From NCBI RefSeq assembly GCF_018831695.1, contig NC_056715.1:8776169-8840168 (forward strand): a DNA stretch of 64,000 nt, in the 5' to 3' direction. Positions 23,401 through 34,187 of this stretch are shown one piece after another. Origin of the DNA: Puntigrus tetrazona. Lineage: Eukaryota; Chordata; Actinopteri; Cypriniformes; Cyprinidae. The notes under the pieces are model-generated. The model was not told where the DNA came from. It saw nothing but the letters and a program-made list of their open reading frames with translations, and did not search any database. The position numbers were made by a program, and so were the translations under genes. Numbering within the stretch: the first letter of the stretch is position 1; every line of letters starts with the position of its first letter.

Positions 23401-26400
23401 TGTGTCGACGCACTTGCTCCGCTAATATTCTCTCAAAGTTATTCATTTTTAATGAATTTGCGAAACGACGATATGTACGAGCGCGCGCTGTACCGCGCTG
23501 ACGTCACTGCTGCGCGCGGACGCAAGTGTTGACAGTGATGCAGTGCTTGACGCGCCCGGCTGCTGGCGCTGCAGAATAAAATGGACGCCGCCATTTGTAC
23601 ATTTTATGGGTTTAGCTTCCGGTCTCATCCACGTCCAGCTATTTTTGATATTAAAAATGGGTGTGTCCTATCGTGCTATTTTAATGTATTATCCTAATTA
23701 TGAACACACTGGTGTCTAGTAAAAAACTTTTACCATTGAATGCATGTTGTATATTTTCGAGTCTGTATGGAAAAAATAGAGCTGTGTAGGAAGAATGTTT
23801 AATCTTTATTCATATCATATTATTATTTCTCACTAACATTAGTGAAAATGAAATTATGTTTAGCATGCAAAAGCTAACTCAAGATGTCTGGTTAATAATC
23901 AAAGCTAAACTTGACTTGCCTACATAAAGACTTAAACTACAAAAACTTAAAAGAGTTGTAATTTTTTTTTTTTTTTGTATTCTTTAAGTCTCTTGAGCTC
24001 ACATGGGCTACATTTATTGTAATCTAAAATATAGCAAACTAATATTACTGCAATTTTTAAAAGTTAAAAAAAAAAAAAAAAAAATACAATTAGATTATTG
24101 TTTTTTTGTGACTTCTTTGTCATAGAAACAACTCTACAGGTCCATGAATATGGTTGAGCAATTACCTCAAGAGCTCAACAAATGAATTATGATGTTTACA
24201 CATCATCTGCAAATTTGCAAAGTATGAGTTGTTCGTTCCATCCATACATTCAGTAAATGACTGACCTCCCAGTCCTCCCCAGCCTGGATATCTCGTGAAG
24301 ACCCCTCCTTTTCCTCCTGCTCCTCGTCATCCAGAAGCACAAAATCCTCTTCATCTGCTTCGTCCTCTTCTCCTTGCCCCAGAATGCACAGGTCTGGCCG
24401 ATGCTGGCTCAGGTACGCATAAAGCTCGTCCGACCTGCAGCACAAAATACCAGACAGAAAAAAGAAGAAACAAGAAAGTGAGATGAAGCAGCTTGTGCTT
24501 TATGATATTACCATTTCTGCTTTTTCTTGCTGTTCATATCATCAGCCAGTCTGAGTAGTTTAGGTAAGGCTTAAGCACCTTTCCTGCTGCATGGTGAACC
24601 AGGCATCTCTAGAGGGGATTTTAGGTTTAGAGAAAGCCTTTTTCTTCGAATGCTGAAGCTTCTGTCGAATTCTCACAAACATCAGAGATCTGTTTACACC
24701 ACTACTAGATGTAGCAGCACAAGTACCTGATGAGTAAAAAGAGTTATAACTAAATAAAGTGATGAAAAGAGATAATCCTTTTTATTTGTACTTAGCAGAA
24801 GTTAAATGTCAAAGTTCTTGAATAAAAGGATTACCTAATAATTGTCTTTCCAAATATGATTGCTGTTCTGTTTTGTCTGTGTGTTCATATTCTTTGCTTC
24901 CTCTCTGAATGCTGTCTGGTCCTCCACAACAGAAAGTTGCAGCCGTGGTTAACATTCCTCCAGACTGTAAAGTCAGCTGTCTCTCTGTTTCGGCCATATC
25001 CCCTGCCTCTCCACCTTCCTCCTCCTCTTCCTCAGCATTTGCAGCCAGAGTAGCGTTAGGATCATGTGAAACAGAGGACTTGGGAGCAAGAACGGCGTCT
25101 AACGCTGACTGATGGGTTTTCTTGTGCTCTTCTTTGATCTTTGATGATTTACATCTGTTACATCTGAAAAAAAATGAATAAGATCAATGTCTGTGGGCAA
25201 GGCAAAAAACAATCAAGGTGTGGAATTTTAAAATGTAACCTGGGGGGGTTCTATATATATATATCCACCCCAAAATTAAGTTTTTGTCATTAATCACTCA
25301 TGCCTGTGTTGTTCCAAACCAATAATAACCAATACAGAAAAGCATTAAAATCTGCTAGATCTGATTCATTTTTGTCTCTTTTATAAGAAACAAACATAAC
25401 ATAATCATAAACATAATTTTAGAAAAAATTTGTAAGCATGCAACCACCAGCTACAGAATCGCATCATATAGTGCACTATAGATCCCCCTGAGGAAATTTA
25501 GTGTGAACTCACTACATGTTACCCTTTGGAGATATTATCAGTAGACATGGTGGTAGCTTTCACTACTATGCTGACGATTCAGCTCTATTTCGTCACAGCC
25601 CTATGAAACACACCAAATTGAGAAACTAACAGAAAGAATAATCAATATAAAAAACTGGATGTAATAAAAAACTTACTGCTAAATTCTGACAAAACAGAGG
25701 TGTTCATTATCTGACCTAAAAACCCTGCATGTAATAATCTAGAACACTGTCTAACAATTAATGGCTGTTCTGTCAATTATTCTTCATTAATTAAGAACCT
25801 ATGTGTGCTGTTTGATAGAATTCTTTTCTTTAAAAGCCATGTTTCTAGTATAGCTAAAACTCTCAAAAACATCTAAATCGCAACCTATGCTCTCAATGAC
25901 AAATGCAGAAATATTAATTAATAGACTAATTAATATGGTTAGACTATTGTAAGGCTTTAGTGGGAGGTTGTTTTGCATGCTTATTAAACAAACTGCAGCT
26001 GGTCCAAAATGCAGTCCTTACTAGAACCAGTATGACCATATTAACCCGGCTTTGTCAACACTGCACTGGCTCCCTATCAAGCATATTATAGATTTTAAAA
26101 TCCTGTTAATTACTTATAAAGCCCTGAATAGCTTAGCCCCTCAGTACCTGAGCGGGCTGTTATCACATTATGGTCTTTTTACGCATGCTGCATTTTCAGA
26201 AACCATTTGATGATACCTAGAATGTCAAAATCAACTGCGGGCGGCAGATCCCTCTCTTATTTAGCACCCAAACTCTGGAACACTCTACCTATCACTGTTT
26301 GGGAGCCAGACACACAGTGTCACTTTAAGTCTAGATTAAAAACACATCTCTTTAACCTGGCTTACACATAGCACACTAATACACATCTATTAATCAAATC

Positions 26401-27878
26401 CGTTTAAGGATTGTTCAAATTAATTAATTAATTAATTAGATCAGCCAGAAACGGGAACACTCCCCATAAGACATGATGTACTTGTTACTATGTAAAAAGA
26501 ATGGCATCTACTCTAATCTTAGTCTGTTTCTTTCTTATTCTGTTTCTCAGTCTGTATCCAGATCAGATGTTGGATCAGCACCAAGAGATGACGTCAACGG
26601 AGACCAGAACACCTCGATGAGCTCCAAAAACAGATTACAGGAATCAGACATACACATACACACTGTTGCCTCTGGTTAGGGACTCTAAATGTCTAGCGAT
26701 TATTGTCAATTTGATTACAAATATCCTGTTGAAACTGAGCTGATCCTGACAACGCCAAATTGATGAATAAAGATTTTTTTTTGTACAAATAGTAGCTCTA
26801 TAATGTTACGGTTGAACCACTGATGGCAGATGGACTATTCTGACAAGGTCTTTTATACTTTTCTGGACAGTGTTTATTACTTGCCAGTCAATGGTACAGT
26901 CACAAGCCTCCCGGTTTTCTTCCAATATATCTTAAATTGTGTTTCTTAGACAAACAAAGCATTTATAAGTTTGGAACAATATGGGGTAAGTGATTAATGA
27001 CAATGTTTTAATTGTGGGGTGGAGTAACCCTTTAATAAAATGGCAGTAAGCCAATTATTTAATTGGAAACCACATCCAAGCAGTAAAGCAGGAAGCACCT
27101 GTATGTCTTGTTAAAGTGAATGTGAGAGATATCCGTGTAGAAGGACACTGAGGTAAGATCATCCACAGAGCAGGAGAATACGTATTCTTCACAGCCATTC
27201 TCCTGAACAAGTGGTTGAGACTTCTGAGGGTCAAAGAAGATCTTATTGGACGTCACCAGCAATATTCCAGAGACCACACCCTAGTGAGACAAACAGAATG
27301 GAGAGTTAGAAGCCGAGTATGTTGTATTTTAAGAAATGTACTACGAAAACAGAAGCGCATAACATAAACACAACATTTTCACCTTTCTGTCTGTAATGTA
27401 ACGAGAGAATAGTTTGAGGCAAGACAAACCAGCTGGCCCCTCCCCATGAGAGCATTCAGATGGGAGAGCCAACAGACATACATTTCCATCAGGTAAAGGA
27501 ACCGCCTCCACATCCTAAGAGAGATGAATAAACATCACACAAAGCAGCAGAAAAAAGCCATTGTGAACCACTACACAATGGCATCACGAGAGCTTAAAAT
27601 GTACGGACGTGCTATATTGAGATTTACAGTGTTGTTCGCTATAGTTACACCCTCATGCATTAATACTTACAGTTTCTTAACACTTTTAGACTTACTGTCA
27701 GCTTGTCATATTCTGCATCTGTGGAAGGGGACACGAGAGTCGCTGTTCCCACAACACCAACACTGAGCGCAGGATCAAGGAAGTGCTCTTGTCTAGAAAG
27801 CAGGTCAGAAGCCGTCTCCGTAGAAGTTGAAGCTTTGTTCTTGGATAACTGTTTGAGGTGGTTCATAAGAAAAGACAT
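20462..27878 (-). CDS. GRAM and TLDc domain protein of the OXR1/NCOA7/TLDC2 family
   Basis: Eleven coding exons: 27696-27878, 27383-27514, 27099-27280, 24835-25163, 24579-24726, 24266-24434, 21289-21399, 21043-21195, 20844-20939, 20680-20753, 20462-20597. They total 1713 nt, 570 residues, with all phases closing. The start is MSFLMNHLKQLSKNK. Residues about 62-165 form a GRAM-like domain (GVVSGILLVTSNKIFFDP, ENGCEEYVFSCSVDDLTSV). A linker with an acidic patch (EEDFVLLDDEEQEEK) and WFTMQQERSDELYAYL leads to the TLDc domain at about 419-570 (TWQLSYSTDKHGASLKTLYR, FYGTGETFLF, FRWTGENSFFIKGDLDS, GGGSGHFGLWVDE, ILELEAWTFG). TLDc proteins protect against oxidative stress and bind the V-ATPase (family knowledge). 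No LysM domain is seen. The exact orthologue is uncertain, so no symbol is given. A MADF gene and mobile elements lie in its introns. Confidence 0.9.
21440..21745 (+). repeat. R1 dispersed repeat copy
   Basis: Carries gcttgagcaccaaatcagca, gatgtgacacagaagactgg and the opening 'gtctgggatcaataag'. It lies in the long intron of the TLDc gene, downstream of the nested MADF gene. Confidence 0.6.
22292..23446 (-). CDS. MADF (Myb/SANT-like) domain protein nested in an intron
   Basis: Two coding exons, 23144-23446 and 22292-22780, are joined in phase 0 (GTIVK/DVCKV): 263 residues. The MADF domain spans residues about 6-95 (ILAEQVRRHRHLYDP, AWNDVAAATGKDEAECRKVW, LRDKFVRIKKRVRA, ELAWLTQFVKHREKG). A Ser/Pro-rich linker follows with repeated SPS/SPC motifs and a basic MPKRK. 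The C-terminal helix FAVVIADMLAKIEPQVKSEV resembles a BESS motif, the usual partner of MADF in DNA-binding factors. Fish have many such genes, some derived from Harbinger-type transposons. It lies whole within the TLDc gene intron 21400-24265, on the same strand, with its own CpG-rich upstream region. A minus-strand AATAAA lies at 22100-22105. Function beyond DNA binding is unknown. Confidence 0.85.
23455..23600 (-). promoter_or_regulatory. Promoter of the nested MADF gene
   Basis: A short CpG-rich block within an AT-rich intron. It contains a perfect palindromic CRE, TGACGTCA, at 23499-23506, just upstream of the start codon at 23446. A YY1-like GCCGCCATTTG lies near 23587. Promoter function is inferred from composition, motifs and position. 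Confidence 0.6.
25244..27034. mobile_element. Foldback DNA element split by a LINE
   Basis: The left end (25244-25322) and the right end (26790-27034) are inverted copies. Left: tccaccccaaaattaagt, gtcattaatcactcatgcc, ttgttccaaacc. Right: gtttggaacaatatggggta, agtgattaatgacaatg, ggggtggagtaaccc. The right arm also carries a block (gttacggttgaaccactgat) shared with the element at 45980-46700. The interior is taken up by an L2-like LINE remnant. It lies in an intron of the TLDc gene. Confidence 0.7.
25480..26785 (+). mobile_element. L2-like LINE remnant (reverse transcriptase fragment)
   Basis: The plus strand shows HYYADDSAL at 25561-25587, containing the YADD catalytic motif of LINE reverse transcriptases. 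Broken frames of the following region read LCVLFDRILFFKSHV, ALHWLPIKHIIDFKIL and ITVWEPDTQCHFKSRLKTHL. The copy is 5' truncated with many stops and frameshifts. It ends near ttgatgaataaaga plus a T-rich tail at 26760-26782, like other fish L2 3' ends. It is inactive and sits inside a foldback element. Confidence 0.8.
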
Positions 27879-28254
27879 GATCACAGTGACAACGGTTTCA
27901 CTTCCCTTCCATGAGCACTCCTGTACACCCCCTCATTTCCCTATTCATAGCCCTGTGACACCAGATGACTGGACAGAGTCACAGCAGCCAGAAACTATGA
28001 GCCAATCACACAGATGTAGAATTTATGCAAATGGAATCATAGGACACTGACAGTTCCTGTCATAGACTATTTTCCTAGATTATTGTCTTCTTGTGTATTT
28101 AAGTAAATATTAGAAGTGTCCTGTTAGATTTCACATATACAGCACAAAATGAATATGGTCTTAACCGTGACTTTCTTTGAAAAAACATGAACAGTAAAGA
28201 CAGCCTATGGACCTGTGAGGTTGAGTGGGGGAGAGTTACTAAACTTAGAGCATA

Positions 28255-28450
28255 TTAGAAAGATCTGAAGGATCATGTGGCACTCAAGACTGTAGTAATG
28301 GCTGCTGAAAGTTCTGCTTTATTAGAATAAAATACATTTTTAAATGTATTAAAATTAAAAAAACAGTAATGCTGTAATATAATAACACAATAATACTGTA
28401 ATAATACTGTAAAATAGTATTTAATAATATTAACTTGATCAAACAATCGC
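28255..28450 (-). repeat. R1 dispersed repeat copy
   Basis: Upstream of the TLDc gene. Marked by gatctgaaggatcatgtggc, ctcaagactgtagtaatggc and a long A/T-rich tail. Confidence 0.5.
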
Positions 28451-29112
28451 AACCGTGGTGAGAATAAGAGACTTAATAAATAAATAAAACCTTTGAAACC
28501 TTTAAATCTAGTAAATATGCTTTATATGCATAAGAAAAAACAAAAAGGAACAACATAAATAAAACCAATTCTGACCTTTATTTCTGGTTTTATTTTTTCC
28601 ATAAACTCAAAAGTGGAGTTCTGTTTGCTATTTGTTACACAAATCAATGAACTCAGTGTAATATATGATCATGCAAACTCAAATTTTTTGTCGTTGCTTT
28701 GCTAAAGACAACTATCTCCAGGCATGCAAAATATTGGTGATAACATGCAAAGCACAAATCCACACAAACGTCTATTGTTCTTGTACTGGTAACTAATGAT
28801 TTGCATAATTCTAACTTTAAATTTTTAACTTTAAACCTACAGCACAACTTTCAAAACTTTGACAATGATTTCTAGACTTGAAACTGTTTAAACCGACAAG
28901 GCAGTCGGTTTAAACTGGTAACTAATGATTTGCATAATACAAGGCAGTTTGTTTACAAATGGCAAAAAAGTTTAATTTAAAATCTTAGAAATGTTGCTTA
29001 GAAAATATCATCTGGTGGAGCTTCAATAACCATGGACACACTAAACCGTATTTTCAAACACTGCGTCTCTGGAATGATATTCAAACGACATTTCATCTTG
29101 CACATAGGAAAC

Positions 29113-29182
29113 TAGAGAAGAGAAGAGAAGAGAAGAGAAGAGAAGAGAAGAGAAGAGAAGAGAAGAGAAGAGAAGAGAAGAG
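29113..29182. repeat. (AGAGA)n-type pentanucleotide microsatellite
   Basis: Fourteen or so near-perfect units of agaga/agaag with a 5-base period. Confidence 0.95.
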
Positions 29183-29799
29183 ATTTTACGAGGTCATCAG
29201 ATTTAGACTAGTTTAATTAATTAATAATTTTAGAAATTTTAGTTACCAGATTCTTTGGGGTTGTCATTTTCCTAATATGTTTGTTGTAAAGTTTCCATTT
29301 TCTCCTTGAAATATCCATTCAGTTTCTAGAGGTATTTCACAGCTTGACTAGATAACGTGGGGTGTTTCAGTAACCTTTGTTCTAAAGTTATCAGTAGGCG
29401 ACAGTAATGCATGACACAATGTTGGCTGTTATATTTATGGATACTTCTATCATTTATCAACAAGATTATGAAAGCAATGCAGTGTGAGAATAAGCTTTAA
29501 ACTTTACTCACTCCATGTTCATTGTTCCTGCATGACTCCAAAATATTCGTTGTTGGATCTTTAGCAGGAAAAGCAGCTTCTATAAAGATAAAATGCAAAA
29601 ACACAAGCTGCATCAACCCGAGTGGAAGCAGATGTTTCTCAGTTTGTTTCTTCAGCTGTTTCTTCTAAAGACACAAGGATGCAGTATCAAATTTTAAAAC
29701 GTGTGTGATAGTAACAGTTATTCAGAATACTGATCATTTAAAAATAGAAATTGGTATTTTTACTGTGTGTGTTAATACACAAGCTGGCTTAAATGTAGA

Positions 29800-29990
29800 C
29801 TGCTATTTCAAAGTTTAGGGTCATTTAAGATTTTTTAAAATGTTTCTGAAAAAAAAAAGTTCATTTTCAGCAGCCATTACTCACATCTTCAGTGTCACAT
29901 GAGGCTAATATGTTCATAATATTATTAATGTTAACATATTTGTGTTGCTTAATATTTTTGTGGAATCTGTGATACTTATTTTCATTGAAC
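29800..29990 (+). repeat. R1 dispersed repeat copy
   Basis: Marked by tcattttcagcagccattac, catcttcagtgtcacatgag and gcttaatatttttgtggaat. It lies just downstream of the small minus-strand gene. Confidence 0.6.
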
Positions 29991-30198
29991 ATAATATTTT
30001 TATTAAACTGAATTATTTTGTAACCTTACAAATGTCTTTACTGAATATAAGTGCCAATTTCTTTGAAAACAAACCCCAAAACTCTAAACAGCAGTGCAAA
30101 TCCTTACTCCTTAATCCTAACTCTGTTTGCTATAATCAAAAAAAGTCACTTTGAAATCAACATTACTGATAAATGTACGGTTACAAATCAGTTAAGCG

Positions 30199-30544
30199 TC
30201 AATCGCCGTAAATGGTTATACCCTTTAGATAGTACTGTCTCAGTTTGGGGTTCCGGATTTGGTGATGTCCTTTGACGTACTCCTGCCCAACACCCTTCCC
30301 CATTGCACCCGGAGCACCAATGGAACACTGAGCCGTAATGAAGCCTGGAGGCTGCGAAATTCCAGCCGGCAACTTTGATCCCAATCTAAAGAAAAATCAC
30401 GACACAAGTTTCTTCATGAGCTTGATCGACACATCGACAACGCCTTTTTTCAGCTATTCCTTCAAACTCAGCCAAACCTTACCTGTTCTTAACATTTCCA
30501 AAGTAGCTGGCCCTGCTTTTGTCTCTCTGAGCTCTGTGGTCCAT
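30199..30544 (-). CDS. Small unrecognised protein, 82 residues
   Basis: Two coding exons, 30483-30544 and 30199-30385, have GT-AG splice sites and a matching phase (249 nt with stop). The protein starts MDHRAQRDKSRASYFGNVKN, continues RLGSKLPAGISQPPGFITAQ, and ends RNPKLRQYYLKGITIYGD. It is basic, Gly/Pro-rich in the middle, and has no signal peptide, membrane segment or Cys pattern. Upstream minus-strand exons are plausible: one near 30582-30707 with a strong polypyrimidine acceptor, one near 31401-31460. I could not join them in one open frame, so they may be 5' UTR. Its head-to-head position with mtfr1l suggests a real transcription unit. I do not recognise the family; the size recalls small ciliary or microtubule proteins, but that is a guess. 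A minus-strand AATAAA lies at 29999-30004. Confidence 0.5.
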
Positions 30545-31984
30545 GAGGTTTGACTGCTGAGACTGAAAAATGGCCAGTCAAAAATGTTTACCTTTCTACT
30601 GCAAGAATCAGTGATGGAACGATTGCCCACTGCTGTGTTGGCATTTGCAAATCTTCCTCCTCCTTCTCAACATCCTCATCAGCATTCTCTTCACTCTACA
30701 GAAAACCTGCAATATAAGAAGGAGAAGGAAACTGATATTTGCTTTACTCCACCTTATTTACTTAGGATATATTTTTATATTTAAATAATATATATGCATC
30801 TGAAATTTTTGTAAAATGTAAAAAAAATGCCATGCCATGTTAACTGAAAGACATTTTCTCTTTATATCCAAATACAGACATTAAATATTCAGAAAATAAA
30901 CAGTCTTCCAAAAGGCTCAGCTAGGCATAATTATGTAAACTGGCCCACTTGAGCCCAATATAACAGGCAATACCAGATGCAGAATATTTGTGGTTCATCC
31001 AAGATAAAAAAAAAAAAATTCTAAAAACAGACGCTTAAAGCAGCGTCAGTCATTTAATGCAGGAGCAATCGGGCCCAAAACAGCACATATGAGGATGTGG
31101 ATTGTTGTTGTTTTTGGGCCCGCATATTGCTGCATCACAATGTCGCACTTCTGTGTCTAGCAGCCACATTAACAGATATATACATTAATAATAAACACTT
31201 TTATATCCGATGTCACTACTACTGCCACGTTACTGAATCATTGATAGATCATTGTTATCCGTCCTGATTAAAATTCTTCAGCAGTAATCCTAACGATGGA
31301 CCTCTTACTGGGGTAGCGTTTGCGTCCTCCTCCAAACTTGTCAATAAACTTGAGTTATAAAGATCTGAAATAAATCATTAAATATATGCATTTGTCTTAC
31401 CTCGGTCTTTAATGATCCCATATAACGACAAGCTGATCGGGACGCTCCGCATGATGCTCTGTCATGTGTTTTGATGCCGCTGCAGTGAATCTGTCACCAG
31501 TCATTAGATAACGTAACAGGACCGCACGATTAAACTCCAACTTTCTCTTAAATTCCCAATTACAGTCGAAATTTCGTTGTAGAATGCACTGACTGAAAAG
31601 CTCTCACTCTATACATTTAGATTTTTATATCTAACGTTGCATTTGTTTCAGGGTAGTATGGCTAAGCAGGTATATCAACTTTATCTGCAGGGTGACTTTT
31701 GTTTTATTATATTTTTCTATATTTATATAAAAAATTATAAATACATAAACCAGACTCGTCCGTCTTATAATTGAAAAGCATGAAATCTAAAACAATCTTG
31801 AATATTTTTTATTAATATAAACACATTCGTTTTAAAGCGGTATATTTTAACTTTGTGTGCAAGGTGACTTTTATTTTGCATTTAAATTCTCCGGTAAATA
31901 CCAAATTCTATTGGACTGGGAGGTAATGAATGCAGAATTCCGACCAATCACGGGACGATGTTATCACACGCACTTCCGACTCAT

Positions 31985-32149
31985 GCACTGCTTGCAAATC
32001 AGCCGGGGGCGCGCTGAGCTAAGAGCTAGTGAGCTAGGGAGCTAACGGAGCAGGGAGAAAGGAAGCCCGGACGATTCACAACACAACAGTAAACCAGAGC
32101 AATCTGCACTAGTGCCAAAAAAGTAACTGATATAATCTGACCACACACG
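31985..32149 (+). promoter_or_regulatory. mtfr1l: mtfr1l promoter and non-coding exon 1
   Basis: A local CpG/GC-rich block (gccgggggcgcgctgagcta) with gagcta repeats leads to a probable donor, CACACACG followed by GTATGT at 32150. The next exon begins near 32791, four bases before the start codon. The exon boundary is inferred. Confidence 0.5.
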
Positions 32150-32794
32150 GTATGTCTTATGTTTCTTCTGAATCCATAATTAGCAGCTACACTTTATAAG
32201 GTCGTTTGTTAGCTAATATGCTAAAAGAAGGAATGAGGGTCACAGAACGTCTTTGGTTTGTTTACCTTGTTTACTTTTTAGGTTTTATTGTATTTATGAT
32301 TTTACCCTTACCATGTGTAGCTCGATCGTCTGTTCATTTAATGAATGGTATATACAATTATATTGCTCTACTTTATCTGATAATTTACTTCTGGGTTTAT
32401 AGTTTTGATCACGTATATAGATAAATTATTTTATAGAGCGGTTGAACGTCGTAAACACATGTGTTTACACTGTGCATTTTTATTTACATTTTATTTACTT
32501 TATTCACTTTGATTTACTATAAAGGGTGCAATCAGTATGCAGCAGCAGCTGCAAAAACAAAAAAAGAAAGCACTAACTGCAGTCTTTTATACTGTGAGTT
32601 ATTTCTTGACCAGCATTCACGGTGGTTTTGCACATGAAGGAGAATATTTTATAATTTTCTTTCTTTTTCACATTTCAAGGCAAAGGAACTCTCATCCCTG
32701 ATGAACATGTTTAGTGTCTTGCAATAATAATAATATCAAAACACTACTATACAGTCCAGGGCAGCAGTTCTTTTTACACTTCACTCTCAGCAAA

Positions 32795-34155
32795 ATGGAA
32801 ACAGAAGCTGTAAGTAGATAAACATCTAAAGAGACAGGTTAATCATGTTTTGTCAATGTTTATGTATATTTTATAATATTTATTTTTTTTGCTTGCTCTT
32901 CAGGAGGTAATCCCTATTTGGCAAAATAAACCACATGGATCAACTCGTAGCGTGGTGAGACGAATCGGCTCGACACTGCCTCTTAAACCCTGTCCCAGAG
33001 CTTGTTTCCAGGTAATGAAATAAAAAATAGTTTGTACAAACACGCATATATTTCATGCACTGTGTTCAGTTTGGTTATCAAACGTTTTTCCAAAGCAAAC
33101 TGGCTGTTTGTGGTCTTTCTTGACCATGTACAAAAACATGCATCTTAAAAATGTTTAATTAAACGTAATGCTAAGTTTTGAACAACAGCAAAGCTCTCTA
33201 TAGCAAAAACAAAAATGAAATTTTGTCAAGAATAGCTCGTATGTGCTCTCCAGGAACTCCCAGGGCTTCCATCAATGCGTTCCATGGACGGTCCTTTGGT
33301 GCCTACGTTGGCAGATATTGCCTGGATTGCCGATGATGAGGAGGAGACATATGCCAGAGTCAGGTAAGTGGTCTGTTGTGTTTGTATTTAGTTTCCTTAG
33401 AATTTAAATCTGACCGTTTTTTTATATGAGGTTATGGAGATATAGATTAGATACAGAGCAGAACTAAAAAGTGTTGGATCTTCATTTGAAAATGTATTTA
33501 TGCCAATGCTGTCCTGCTATTTATCAGGAGTGACACACGTCCCCTGAGACATGAGTGGAGGCCAACGCCACTGCTGGTTATGCACAGGAACTCATCTGTG
33601 CCAAACTTCAGACGAGAAGGCAGGCGAGTCGAGGGTCTGAGGAAACCAGGAGTAACCGCTTTAAACCGCACTACAGCTTTACAAGATGAGCTGAGTCGAC
33701 TCCGAGCCCAAATCGCCAAGATTGTCGCTGCAGAATCGGGTTGAGTAGTTGACTAAAGCTCATTTATTACCTGTCATTACAAAACAAGTTATTATTAAAT
33801 TGGAAAGATGGTAACACTTTATTTCAATAGTCCACTTTAGACAACTGCAAGTATATATCAAATTAATCCTACTAATCTACTGCTCTAACAGTCTACTCTG
33901 AGATTTAGTAGACATGTAGTTGCAAATGAATGAGTATTAGTTGACTTGGCAAAAGAATTAAAGTCAGTTTGATTTATTTATTTTTTGTCTTGTGGTCCCT
34001 CGTAAAAACGATGAACTTTTTCAGATTCGAATCCCATAACCCCTGACCTGCTGTCGCCCGACGACACTAGTGTGGGTTTCTCCATGGCTCATTTTGAGAC
34101 TGCTGCTTACCAGCCAGCTCCCACAGCCTCATTTGTCATCAGTGATGTCACAGAG

Positions 34156-34187
<32 letters not shown>

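Larger units (their letters stand above)
27879..30198. other. TLDc gene upstream region and intergenic repeats
   Basis: No supported coding exon. It contains the presumed promoter of the TLDc gene (27879-28080), R1 copies near 28255-28450 and 29800-29990, a short duplicated phrase (ggtaactaatgatttgcata at about 28788 and 28917) and a pentanucleotide microsatellite. Confidence 0.45.

Noticed and set aside
25561..26340. LINE reverse transcriptase as an intact gene
   Set aside because: The YADD motif is present but the frame is broken many times and the 5' part is missing; annotated as a remnant only.
29113..29182. Possible CRISPR-like array
   Set aside because: It is a pentanucleotide microsatellite with no spacers, in a vertebrate genome.
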